From contig VZTI01005242.1 of the NCBI GenBank assembly GCA_013397865.1, positions 59,438-123,437 on the forward strand: a stretch of DNA of 64,000 nt. The letters are read 5' to 3'. Below the pieces are notes generated by a model. That model had not been told where the DNA came from and ran no database searches. It saw only the letters and a list, made by a program, of their open reading frames with translations. How positions within the stretch are numbered: the first letter of the stretch is position 1; each line of letters opens with the position of its first letter. A program made the position numbers and the translations under genes. This document shows positions 1 through 9,410 of the stretch, in pieces. The stretch comes from Struthidea cinerea. Taxonomy: Eukaryota; Chordata; Aves; Passeriformes; Corcoracidae.

Positions 1-375
1 CACAGGGATAAAAGACAAGAGGAGAAGCTCAGGAGCCCCGTGAAGAGACAAACTCTCTATTTGCATTCCAGCAGGGATTCTTCAGAGCTTTGCAGAAACA
101 CAAGTCTACTCATGAGACAAAAAATCATTATAGGAGTTGGCCTATTACTGAGGAGAGTCACTGCATGGCAGCCTGGATATGTGCAGGTTTAAGAAAAAGT
201 TAAAAAGCCTCTGAAGAAAAAGCAAAACAAAAGGGAACAATAATATCAAAAGGCACTGGGCTGGCTTGGAAACTCTCTTGGTTTTTTTTCTCTCATGATC
301 AGCCCTTAAGAATAGCCTGAATGAAAGAAGAGTACAGAAGGAGCTGTGCCACTCCTCAGCCCGGGTGGCAGCTAC
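1..375 (-). other. DEAF1: DEAF1 intron 4 (partial)
   Basis: This lies beyond the donor of the fourth DEAF1 coding exon. I looked on the minus strand for the next exon, which should complete the SAND domain including its KDWK motif, and did not find it. It must lie off the left edge. Nothing else is recognisable here. Confidence 0.7.
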
Positions 376-522
376 CTGAGCCGAGCCTGTTCTTGTACAG
401 AATGCCACTGATATTCCGACACCGCACCGGGAGCTCATTCTCGTACACAGACGGGTCCCAGTTGTACTTGGTTCCACTTTTCCCCTGGACGGCTGTCAAA
501 GGGGTAGGAGGAGACTGTGGTC
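376..522 (-). CDS. DEAF1: DEAF1 coding exon 4 (start of SAND domain)
   Basis: The acceptor is a pyrimidine-rich tract ending in AG (complement at 523-524). The donor reads TCAG|GTAGCT. The exon enters in phase 1 and completes a Gly codon. It encodes a Pro-rich linker (PQSPPTPL) and the first part of the SAND domain, ending at the Gly of RLGSG. Confidence 0.94.
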
Positions 523-2964
523 CTTGGAGAAAAGAGAAAAAAAAGGTGACAGCAACCAAAAGGCAGAGTGGCTATTCCATCCCATGCTCGGCTGGGTGAT
601 ATGCCAAGGGGTTGACCGGAGCAGCTGGAACCCCCCCACAATGGAGCAACGCAAAAAACTCAGCCTGAACAATCTGAGAAGGGCTGATAATTAAGCAAAG
701 AGGACCTGAGGAAACAGGCTCTAACAGGGAATAAACGCTGAGACCGTGACCTGATCCTTACACAACCTGTAAGCCACGGTGTAAGGAGCTGGCTGGAGAT
801 TCCCCTTCCCAGAGCACATCCTGTGGGGAGTTTTAGAGCACTGAAGGTTTGCTGTGCCATCTTGTGGGCAGCAAGGAAACTGCCAGGCAGCCCTGAACAA
901 AACCTCACCGATAGAGACACTGAAGTATCAGCCAGTGGCCTGAATGGGCATGAAAATGTGTTCCAGGAGCCTTGGAAAGAACACGTGCAGAACTGGGACA
1001 CTCGGATTTTTATGAGCCATGTTAAAATGATTTGTGTGCCCTTAGGGGTGGGATGGGTGTAGAAAACCCAGTAGCAGGGCAAGGTTTTTCAAGCAGCTTC
1101 TTTGCCAGGGTTAGGGCAAAGAATGGAGGAAATTAAACACATTTCTGACAGGAAAAAATGAAAACATAATAATAAGCATTCTTGTACTCCCAAGAAAAAC
1201 ACAAAATACTGTGTGAGGACTTGCTGTCTTAAAGGTCTTTTCCCACCTGAACAACTTTATGGTTTTAAGAGGGGGCAAACCATCCTTATGATATTATGCA
1301 CATATTTTTAGGTTCTAGGAAGACAATTAGAGTGCAGAAGAACCCATCCCTCTGGGAGAATGACCCACCACAAGCAGACTGTCTTATACCTGGTGTGAGA
1401 GGTGCCGAAGGCCCCTTGATCCCAGTGGTTTCGACGATGCTGCCATCCGTGTGCACCACTATCAGAGTGGCTTTCTCAGGGTTCAAGCTGTCCCCAATTT
1501 GGAGGGCTGTTCTCCCAGACTACAGAAGAAATAAAGAGTTTAAATTGATTAAAATACTTCAACACAAATAGATTTCAGTAACCCACAGGTACCCCGAAAC
1601 TCCAATCAGTACGGCAGTTATTAGGTTAATTTTTGAGTGTTCAGACAAGCAAATTCAAAGATTTCATGTTCCAGGCCATCAGTTCTGTTACAAAATGAGT
1701 ACGTGGGGGTGGAAAGGTAAAAAAGTTAGGAATAAAACCCCTGTATGTCCCCCAGCTAATGGGTTTGTGGCTTAAAGCCCGGATTTTACAGTGAAAACAA
1801 GTCTTTGACCTTACTACAGCTCTTCATTTACCTGAGAAACTTTGTCAAGGCCCTCAAATGAAAGGACAGACTTACCAACACATGTCCTGAAATTGAAGCT
1901 GCATTGGCCACAGATGTGGTGAAAACATTGTCTGCAGAGGCCCCCACGTTGGCTACTGTCACTGTGGTGACTTCTGGAATGTAAAACAGGGTTAACGTAA
2001 TGTTCTACTGCATGCAGAGAGCCTGATGAACAGCTGAACAACAAAAAAAAATTCCTTCTTCCTTCCTATTCGAAATTAATTTTATTTTTCATGGCACCTT
2101 TAAGTTGTTATGAACACAATCATTCTGATTTTTATTAATGAGTTCAACAGGCTTTAACCTCCTCGAAACCAGGGCAGTCGCTATCAGCATGTGATGAACT
2201 AAGGAAAAAATAAGTATTGCATCTATACTAGGGATACTCCGAGCTGTGGTGCTTTTATTTAAATAGGAGTGACTGGCAAACATCAGGATAAATTGAACAA
2301 CTGACTCTGCCTCTGTCATGTATTAATTCTAACGGTGCCATGACCTGTGCACTTCGTCCAGTTAAGAACTGCCCAAATTTACAGTCCAGCGTTTCTGTGG
2401 TGTTCAGCGCTTGGACTGGCTCGAATCTCTGGGTTTTCACGTGGGGTGAGGGTGAAAGAATAACTGGCGCTCCGGCGGAGAGACCCGGGCGGGCGCCCGG
2501 CTCCGACTCTGTGGCACCGCAGTTCGGCTGCACCACCCTGCGTGACTCGGGGCACTTGGTTAAGGGGACACGGGGCCGCGCGGCTCAGGTGCACGGGGCG
2601 GCTCCCGCTCTTTACTGTGTGTGAAGGGGCGGAGTGTGGGATTCGGTGAGGGGGTGGGAGCGCTCCCTGAGGGAGCTCGCTGTCCCAGCCCGAGCCCCGG
2701 GGGCTGTGTGGGGACCGGAGCCCGGGCTGGGGGAGCCCGGGGCGGGCTGAGGGAGCGCTGCCCGCCCTGACCTGCGAAGGCAGCGGCGGCGGCGGCCTCG
2801 TCGGCGCTTGGCATTGGCGGTGCTCCCATCTCGATGTGCTCGGCGTCTGCCGCCATCACCGTTACCGCCTCCTCCTCCTCCTCCTCGGGCTCCGCCTCCC
2901 CCTCCGCTGCCTGCGGTGGCTCCTGCTGCTGCCCGGGTCCCGCGGGCAAGCCGAGCTGTCCGGC
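376..2964 (-). CDS. DEAF1: DEAF1 transcription factor, 5' half (four coding exons, both ends missing)
   Basis: DEAF1 is a nuclear transcription factor that binds TTCG-type CpG motifs through a SAND domain and carries a C-terminal MYND zinc finger. Four minus-strand exons are visible: 2772-2964, 1876-1973, 1390-1519 and 376-522. They join in frame with GT donors and AG acceptors. In order they encode an acidic/Ala-rich N-terminus (six consecutive Glu, then a poly-Ala stretch), a conserved segment containing VTTVTVANVGASADNVFTTS, then ALQIGDSLNPEKATLIVVHT, then a Pro-rich linker leading into the SAND domain (KYNWDPSVYENELPVRCRNI). The start codon is hidden in the 2965-3323 gap. The rest of SAND, the nuclear localisation signal and MYND lie beyond the left edge. 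It is divergent from TMEM80 across one CpG island. Identity rests on near-identity to recalled mammalian DEAF1. Confidence 0.95.
523..1389 (-). other. DEAF1: DEAF1 intron 3
   Basis: An 867-bp intron between the SAND-start exon and exon 3. No further exon, repeat or RNA gene is recognised in it. Confidence 0.8.
1390..1519 (-). CDS. DEAF1: DEAF1 coding exon 3
   Basis: The acceptor is TTCTTCTGTAG and the donor is CCAG|GTATAA. The exon is 130 nt, starting in phase 0 and leaving phase 1. It encodes SGRTALQIGDSLNPEKATLI followed by VVHTDGSIVETTGIKGPSAP, strongly conserved in vertebrate DEAF1. Confidence 0.95.
1520..1875 (-). other. DEAF1: DEAF1 intron 2
   Basis: A 356-bp intron with canonical ends. 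Nothing else is seen in it. Confidence 0.8.
1876..1973 (-). CDS. DEAF1: DEAF1 coding exon 2
   Basis: The acceptor is ATTCCAG and the donor is TTG|GTAAGT. The exon is 98 nt. It completes a Glu codon and encodes VTTVTVANVGASADNVFTTS and then VANAASISGHVL, essentially identical to mammalian DEAF1. Confidence 0.95.
1974..2771 (-). other. DEAF1: DEAF1 intron 1
   Basis: A 798-bp intron. Its gene-proximal third (about 2440 onward) is GC- and CpG-rich and belongs to the promoter CpG island. The remainder is AT-richer and shows nothing recognisable. Confidence 0.8.
2772..2964 (-). CDS. DEAF1: DEAF1 coding exon 1 (5' end lost in gap)
   Basis: The donor is TTCGCAG|GTCAGG. The visible 64 codons run in the DEAF1 frame from the gap edge. 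They are Gln/Pro/Glu-rich (six Glu in a row), then carry AVTVMAADAEHIEMGAPPMP and a poly-Ala run before the donor. The initiator Met is not visible. Confidence 0.9.
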
Positions 2965-3323
2965 NNNNNNNNNNNNNNNNNNNNNNNNNNNNNNNNNNNN
3001 NNNNNNNNNNNNNNNNNNNNNNNNNNNNNNNNNNNNNNNNNNNNNNNNNNNNNNNNNNNNNNNNNNNNNNNNNNNNNNNNNNNNNNNNNNNNNNNNNNNN
3101 NNNNNNNNNNNNNNNNNNNNNNNNNNNNNNNNNNNNNNNNNNNNNNNNNNNNNNNNNNNNNNNNNNNNNNNNNNNNNNNNNNNNNNNNNNNNNNNNNNNN
3201 NNNNNNNNNNNNNNNNNNNNNNNNNNNNNNNNNNNNNNNNNNNNNNNNNNNNNNNNNNNNNNNNNNNNNNNNNNNNNNNNNNNNNNNNNNNNNNNNNNNN
3301 NNNNNNNNNNNNNNNNNNNNNNN
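2965..3323. other. Assembly gap (359 N)
   Basis: A run of Ns in the CpG island. It removes the DEAF1 start codon and 5' UTR and the core of the divergent promoter. The real length may differ from the number of Ns. Confidence 1.
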
Positions 3324-3375
3324 GCCGAGGTGTCCCGAGTCCTCTCCGATCGCACCCGAGCTCCGCTCGCCGGCC

Positions 3376-3477
3376 CGAACGGAGACGCCCGAACGGGCAG
3401 CGCCCGAATCTGCCCGAAAGCGACCGAACCGGGCCGAACGCTCCGATCGCGCCCGAAGGCGGGTTGGGCGGGGCGAA
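3376..3477. promoter_or_regulatory. Phased CGAA/TTCG motif array
   Basis: Eight CGAA tetramers (TTCG on the minus strand) start at 3376, 3390, 3405, 3415, 3425, 3435, 3454 and 3474. The spacings are 14, 15, 10, 10, 10, 19 and 20 bp. Most sit in the context CCGAA. TTCG is the known core of DEAF1 binding sites, and this is the DEAF1 promoter. Autoregulation is an inference. Confidence 0.5.
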
Positions 3478-3531
3478 CGGCCGCGCGCGGGCTGCCGGGA
3501 CGGCGGAGGACCGGCGGGCGGGGCGGGGCGC

Positions 3532-3542
3532 CAAGATGGCGG
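3532..3542 (+). promoter_or_regulatory. YY1-like element over the TMEM80 start codon
   Basis: CAAGATGGCGG matches the core YY1 motif seen just downstream of many TATA-less mammalian start sites. Its ATG is the TMEM80 initiator. This is a sequence match only. Confidence 0.5.
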
Positions 3543-3554
3543 TGCCAAGCCGAG
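3536..3554 (+). CDS. TMEM80: TMEM80 coding exon 1
   Basis: ATG followed by the donor CGAG|GTGAGC, encoding MAVPSR plus one base. It parallels the mammalian MAAPRR start and lies in the CpG island. Confidence 0.85.
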
Positions 3555-6500
3555 GTGAGCGGTGTCGCGATAGCGACACGACAGCGACACGACAGCCCTT
3601 TCCGGGGCACCGGGGGGGGGGCTGTCTCCCACCGTGCTAGAGGTGACCTCTCGCAGGGGGACATGACTAGAGCGAGGCGGGGTCGAGGTGGAGCCCAGCC
3701 GGCATATCGCGACAACCCCGACACGCTGAGGCAGATCCCGGTGGCGCGTGAGCAGGGGCTTGGCGCATGTGCGGGCTGAGGAGCACCCTGAACCCGGGAA
3801 AGACGCTTTCCTGAGGCCGAGAGATGCCGCATAAAAATCCAGATCTTTGCTTCAAATTAGGAACTGCTGGGATTCAGAAGGGAAAAAAATTCATCCTTAG
3901 TGTGGTCAAAATCATTAATTTCCAAATCTTTCACAGAGGTCAAAAGTTTTTTCCCAAAAATGTAAACTTCTGCCCTGGATAGATAAGGGTGGTTTAGAAA
4001 ATTTTTGCCCTCAGAATTCGTAAAAAAAATAAAAAAAATTCTAATCCCAAGTCTGTGCAATGAGGTGCTCTGGGTGATGTTCACCACAGCTGCTGCCTTT
4101 AATCCAGTTTTATGTTAAAAATTAAGCCATTTTGTTAGAAAATGGACCATGTTCCACCTCAAATCCCCATTCTCAGTGTCACTCACTCTAAAATCAGCAC
4201 CAGCCTCGATAAATAACCAAGATTTTGTTGGGTAAAGCACTGAAATTACATATTCAGGCGGTTTAATAATCCCTCTTGACTCCAGAGTCCCTCTCCCGGG
4301 TGTGCTGTGGGGTTTCAGGGTTTATCCCTGTGAAATGTCCCAGTCGCTCTGGGGGAGGCAGCACATCCTCAGCAACAGTGGCTGCCATCCCGGCCTGGAA
4401 CAGCTGCAGGAGGCTCACTGCCCTCTCCTGGGAAAGGATTAAGGAGAGTTCAGATATAAAGTTGGGGAACTGCCCTGAGGGAATTCACTCCGAGTTGCCT
4501 ATGGGAATTATATGGCTCCAACCATCACACAATTCAGCATCAGTGGAGTAGCTGCAGTTTTGGGTATTGAATGAACATGGAATCCTGGAATGGTTTGGGG
4601 TGGAAGAGACCTTGAAGCTCATCCCCTCAGTCCCACCCCCTGCCATGGGCAGGGACACCTTCCTCTATCCCAGGTTGCTCCAAGCCCCGTCCAGCCTGCC
4701 CTTGGACACTGCCAGGGATGGGGCAGCCACAGCTTGTATGGGCACCCTGTGCCAGGGCCTCCCCATCCTCACGGGGAAGAATTTCTTCCCAATATCAAAG
4801 CCATTCTCCCTTGTCGTGTCACTCCTAAGTAACAGGATGAGTGTTGGCAGCCCCCAGTCCCAGTACAGAGAGCTCAGAGGAGAGGATCAGGTCCAGGAGA
4901 CATTTCAGGTCATGGACACATGAATCACCTAAAATCATGTGCCTGTTTCCACTGTGTTCCCAAACTGGACACCTTAATTAGCTGCCTGGAGTTAGGGGGA
5001 ATTGATTTGGGCCTAAGTGCATAAAAATCTGAGGTGAAGAGGACACTGACTTCAGGAATCTGGGGATGAGGATGGCAGCGTGACAATGACGAGCTGTCCC
5101 TGAGGAGACAGATGAAATGGCCTTTCACAGGTTTTACTCTCCCTGGAACAGAAATCCCAACTGTGCAATTCCTCATGTGTCTGAGAGAGGCTGAGAATAT
5201 TAATGAGGAACTCAAGAGGTGCTCTAGTAGGTCGGTGCTGTCATGCTGCGTAGGAATTTTATGTGATTTTTGCAGAAAATAATAAGGAAGAAAGTGAAAT
5301 GTGTTGGTTGGATCACTGGAAATACTTGGTTTGATTTCTGTGGGCAGCCAGAACACACTGAGGTTGGACATGGAATGACTTTGTGAAGGGAACTGGTTTG
5401 GACGGATGACATTTGGAGGGATGGTATTTAGAGGAACCCTGGAGCTCTGTGTTCTCCACAAACTTTCTCACAATTTACAAGCAAATGGTCCCTTCTGGTT
5501 CCCATGTTCACCTCCTTCCTGCATAGTTAGAGGGGATGAAGTGTCATCTGCTGGGAAAGGACAGGATGAACAAGTTCTGAATAATGCCTGTGCCCTCCTT
5601 CAGGCTTTGAAAGAGCCTAAAGTTCCTCACTGAAAGTGGCTTTTCCCAGTAGGGATTTCCCCCAAATTGTTTTAGGCTTCATCTAGTTGAAAAGGTTATT
5701 TCTGGAACCTGAATTCCATGATCTAGAAAACAATAAATGTTCCTGGGAGGTGAAAAAAGAGATTCCTCCCAGCATTTAGATACCATTGTTAGAATGTTTC
5801 TGGTTTTAGACTTATTTTCTTCTCTTTATTTTCTCCTCCTCCATGGAAAGGAAGAACATCAGAGATTGTATCCTTTCTGTACCACTGCTCCCTGCTTGCG
5901 GGAATACTCGAGAAGACTGCCTCAAGTGGATTCCTGTCTTCTCCCCAGTAACTCTGCACAGTGCTGGGTCTGTGCTCCTGAGTTTTCCATCAGCGTCATC
6001 CACAGGAAGCACAACTGGGACCACATGGCTTCCAATGGAAGATGTTTTGTGCAGGTTTAGCTGGGATTTGGCCCTGATGGGCTCCTGCTCCTGCAGAAAC
6101 CCCTTCAGCCCCCCTGCAGTCATGACTTAACTAATTTTCTTAGGAAACGAGGCTAAAAATTGGATTTATGGACTGCTGGACACACCCCCTCCATCACACC
6201 TCACAGACAGCTGACAAGGGGTAGTAAAAGCAGCTCTCAGTAGTAACTTCCTCCTCTCTTATGGTAAGTCACCCCACCTTTACTCCTGCCAAGATCCAAG
6301 TAACCTCCTAGGAGGAGACACCTTGGCTCTGGAGATTTCCATGCTTAGAACCTATCTAGTAATTTTTTGCTCCACCTTCCTTCAACTGGAAAAACCCCAA
6401 AACCTGGTTCTGTGTTAATAAAATGAGCTGCTCTGGGAACTGGAATCCATCCACGGTGCGTGGGTGGGTTTAGAAACGGGATGGGCAGTTCCTGTAAAAG

Positions 6501-8492
6501 ATGCCTGGGCAGAAATCCCTGCTTGGAGATATTAGTAGGATTTGAAATGGGCTGGGGGAGAGAGGGGAGTGAATTAAGGCTGTTTCTTAGGAATTTGCAT
6601 CTCAAAGCTGAGCTCAGACAGGTATGGAGGACAGCTTTTCCATGCCGTGGGGAGGAACAAGGCCTGGCTGCTGCACAGAGTCACCTCTTCTCCAAACACA
6701 AGTTTGATGGAGTTTGCCAACTCTCTGTTAACTTCCTTAAGGCTGACTAAGAGGTGTAGAAGTAGTCTGGGGCAGTGTACATATGCATCCCCCCCACTTC
6801 CTCAGGCTAACAGATGCCCCACTACAGACCAAATAAAATTCCTTTAAAAAGGAACTAAAACCAAGCCTGAAACAGCAAGCGTTTATCCCAGCCTGTGGTG
6901 TTTGCAGCCTCAAGTTCCTTCCTGAACCCTCCCCACAGGCCAGGCATAGCTGAACCATTCAGTGTAAAGAGAGAGTGCAGTATATTTTGGGGTTACTGGG
7001 AAATAGTGATTTTATGGAATAGATCCCACCTCATCACTATGAGAAATCCTTAACAACAGTTCTCAGCTGTCATCGCTTCCCTTACAGATCTTGCTTTATG
7101 TAAATGGGATTTATTACATCTTCTACTTCCTGGCAACTCTTGCAATGATCATTTACAAAAGTAAGTCGCAGGTATTTTCTGCAGAGCAGGCTGTGCTGAT
7201 GCACAGCTGGGCTTTGTCCTGCTGTGTTTTCCTGCTTTATTTACTCTGGTTTATTCTCCAGGTCAAGTTTTCAGTTATCCAGATGATTTTTTAGCTCCTG
7301 ATCTTGCTGTGCTTTTCCTTATGGCCATTCTGGAAGTGCCTCGATTGTACTTGGGTAGGTCATGTTATCAGTGCACCTGGAATGTAATCTGTAAACATGA
7401 ATCATTTGGAAATGGAGTGTGTTAGTTGAGCAGATATTTGGACACCCCTACACCTTTCACTCCTGAGGACACCTGCAAGCACCAACACCACCTTCCTTTC
7501 ACTAAGACAGAAGGGTGGGAAAGGGCCTCCTGAACCTGTCCAGAGCTTGCTAAAACTTCTTCAAGTCAAATTTTTAAAAAACCCAAATCACTATTAAAAT
7601 CTGCTCAGTATTCCCAAGACATTTATGCAGGGTGAGGCTCTTGAATCAATCTGAGTGTCTTTAGGGGTGGATTTATTCTGCTGCCTTAAAGCTCTCTGTG
7701 CATTTGCTTGGAGCCTGATCCATGAATGAAGAAGTGGATTTCAACTCTAATGTAGTTAAACACCAAAATCTATTGAGCTGAGCTTGGAAATAAGCTGCAA
7801 GGAAGAGAGAAGGACAGCTTCTCCACAATGACAGTCATTTGAAACAGGAATAAATTAGCAGGGAATAAGACTTGAAAATGAGGATTGGGCTCCTGGAGTG
7901 CACCGAGGTCACCATGTTGAGTGTGGGGCTGGGGGGCTCAGGGAGAGGTTGAAGCCGAGTGCTCGGAACGGTGCAGCTTCAGAAGTGATTCTCTGTGGTA
8001 AGAATTCTCTGTGCCCTGGCTGTGACTATCAACTGATGAGATGATGGCTCTTTTATTTAGATTAACTTTGGTTCATTTTCCTGTTTTGAAATGGATTGTC
8101 TTTGGTGTTGAGTTTGTTGTTTGCTGGCAGAGCCTTGACTCAGGCTGGTATTTCAATGTATTTTGAGCTTTTTTAGCACTCGGTAAGAGCAAGGTCCAGG
8201 GCCTTTTGTTGAGCAGAAATATTCTCGAGTTACAGCTTGAGCTCTTGTCAGAACAAATCGGACCTTTGGTTTCTGTTTCCTTGCAGGTTTCAAGGGTAAC
8301 CTGACAGAAGCAGAGGCCCCGCTGGGGCTGAGCCTGGGGCTCACGGTGGGCAGCGTGGTGCTGTGTGTGTACCTGCTGCTGTGGCAGACCTACGTGCTGT
8401 GGGCAGACGTGCTCCTCAATGCGGTGCTGCTCTCGGCCTACGGGCTCGAGTCGGGGCTCAAGGTCACGGCCATCGCTGCCTTTGTCAGCTGA
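3536..8492 (+). CDS. TMEM80: TMEM80 four-pass transmembrane protein (five coding exons)
   Basis: A small integral membrane protein of the TMEM80/TMEM216-like family; relatives act at the ciliary transition zone. Coding exons are 3536-3554, 6241-6263, 7088-7160, 7262-7354 and 8287-8492. They sum to 414 nt, 137 residues plus stop, close to the roughly 143 residues of mammalian TMEM80. Four hydrophobic segments are visible at about residues 16-37, 50-68, 82-104 and 111-135. Family signatures include YFLATL, SQVFSYP, LYLG, GNLTEAE, LLLWQ and VTAIAAFVS at the C-terminus. It is divergent from DEAF1. The start ATG sits in the CpG island, the first residues (MAVPSR) resemble mammalian MAAPRR, and the frame is closed. 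The second exon is tiny and is the least certain part. Confidence 0.92.
3562..3594. repeat. Inverted repeat overlapping an 11-bp tandem duplication
   Basis: Seven-bp arms GTGTCGC and GCGACAC flank GATA (3562-3579). The right arm is also the start of an 11-bp unit, GCGACACGACA, present twice in tandem (3573-3583 and 3584-3594). It begins 7 bp after the TMEM80 exon-1 donor. Confidence 0.85.
4580..4865 (-). mobile_element. CR1 LINE, 5'-truncated 3' end, antisense
   Basis: Reads as the complement of the CR1 3' UTR: GGTTTGGGGTGGAAGAGACC, then CCATGGGCAGGGACACCTTC, then the GGGGCAGCCACAGCTT core. No coding part of the LINE remains. Confidence 0.9.
6241..6263 (+). CDS. TMEM80: TMEM80 coding exon 2 (23-nt micro-exon, inferred)
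   Basis: The acceptor is CTCTCAG and the strong donor is ATG|GTAAGT. Joined between exons 1 and 3 it keeps frame and gives VVTSSSLM, which aligns with mammalian VLSSVPLQ immediately before the first membrane segment. The upstream polypyrimidine tract is weak, so cDNA is needed to confirm it. Confidence 0.55.
6264..7087 (+). other. TMEM80: TMEM80 intron 2
   Basis: An 824-bp intron. No repeat or exon is recognised beyond ordinary splice signals. Confidence 0.6.
7088..7160 (+). CDS. TMEM80: TMEM80 coding exon 3 (first membrane segment)
   Basis: The acceptor is CTTCCCTTACAG and the donor is AAAA|GTAAGT. It encodes ILLYVNGIYYIFYFLATLAM followed by IIYK, matching the first transmembrane segment of TMEM80. 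Confidence 0.93.
7262..7354 (+). CDS. TMEM80: TMEM80 coding exon 4
   Basis: The acceptor is ATTCTCCAG and the donor is TTGG|GTAGGT. It encodes SQVFSYPDDFLAPDLAVLFL and then MAILEVPRLYLG, the second membrane segment. The intron before it is only 101 bp. Confidence 0.94.
7355..8286 (+). other. TMEM80: TMEM80 intron 4
   Basis: A 932-bp intron starting GTAGGT and ending TTGCAG. Nothing else is recognised. Confidence 0.8.
8287..8492 (+). CDS. TMEM80: TMEM80 coding exon 5 (last two membrane segments and stop)
   Basis: The acceptor is TTTCCTTGCAG. It starts with GFKGNLTEAEAPLGLSLGLT, contains YLLLWQTYVLWADVLLNAV and ends VTAIAAFVS with a TGA at 8490-8492. It is notably GC-richer than exons 3 and 4. 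Confidence 0.95.
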
Positions 8493-9410
8493 GCCCGGCC
8501 CCTTCCCACACGCCTGCCACACATTCCTTCTCTGAAAGAGTGGGGCTTCATTTCCACTATTGAATTCCTTTGTATATAAATACCCTGTAAAGCTTCTCTC
8601 TGTTTAAATTAGAAGTTTTGGGGACAGAGGTGTCCTGCCCAGCAGATGTGTGACGCTGTCCCACCGTCGGCTTATTTATGGGCAAAGGCAAGGGATAAAT
8701 CAGCAAAACCCGTAATGCTCTGGCATTCACCAGGGATCAGTACTAAATATCCATTCCTAACACAGGACAGGAGCCAGTGCTGCCGGCACGGTGGGAGTTT
8801 TCATGGCACAGCAGCAACATGCAGCCCAAGTGACACAGAAACGAATCAGGCCAGGGCTCGCTTGTGCCTTGCCACGCGCACGTCCGTGTTCGAGGGCACA
8901 GCTGCTCTCCTGCTCTCATTTGTGTTTCTAGACCTCAGTGGTAATTTCCCTGACTTTACTAGGGCAGAACCTGATGTATCCCAGTGGGGGAGAGTGGAAC
9001 TGGGTTTTGTGCATACCTGGAGAGCCAAGCCACAAGGTTTGGCAGCCAGTTCTTACTGACACACTGTGTGAGGGGATGTTTGGTTAAACAGGATGGCTTT
9101 TAAATTAACAAAACCATTCACCATTCATTCTCCCTTCTGTCCTGTTTAAAATCCCAACAGCATGTTGGCAGGTTTATTTCTATTTGGTGTTAAATGTGCT
9201 TATTTCTGCTATTCTGCCAAAATTACTACATTCAAGCCTGTCTTTTACCCTCTAACTGGTGCAAGTGCAGAGTTTTTTACTGTATCAAAAATATGTGTTA
9301 ATGGAAAGCTTTGGGAGTTTCTGGGTTTTTGAAGAAGCCTATTTTGTATTCAGAATTTCCTATTTTTGTATTTATTTATTCATTCAAATAAATACTGTTT
9401 TAGATCTAAG
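8493..9410 (+). other. TMEM80: TMEM80 3' UTR
   Basis: Non-coding sequence from the stop codon to the first canonical AATAAA at 9387-9392, with cleavage expected about 15-20 nt later. No repeat is recognised. Confidence 0.7.
9387..9392 (+). terminator. TMEM80: TMEM80 polyadenylation signal
   Basis: Canonical AATAAA in an AT-rich, T-rich context about 0.9 kb after the TMEM80 stop. Confidence 0.7.

Larger units (their letters stand above)
2440..3740. promoter_or_regulatory. CpG island, bidirectional DEAF1/TMEM80 promoter
   Basis: GC content and CpG density rise sharply from about 2440 and fall after about 3740, interrupted by 359 Ns. The island covers DEAF1 exon 1 (minus) and TMEM80 exon 1 (plus). 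The visible distance from the DEAF1 exon-1 edge to the TMEM80 ATG is 571 bp, so the two genes almost certainly share a divergent promoter. No TATA box was seen. Borders are estimated by eye. Confidence 0.85.
3555..6240 (+). other. TMEM80: TMEM80 intron 1
   Basis: It begins in the CpG island, with an inverted/direct repeat at 3562-3594 and a run of ten Gs at 3612-3621. It contains one antisense CR1 copy at about 4580-4865. The rest, about 4870-6240, shows nothing recognisable. Confidence 0.65.

Noticed and set aside
2612..3832. Very long open frames on both strands across the CpG island
   Set aside because: They are open only because 359 Ns are read as X and because GC-rich DNA lacks stops. 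The only supported coding parts are DEAF1 exon 1 and TMEM80 exon 1.
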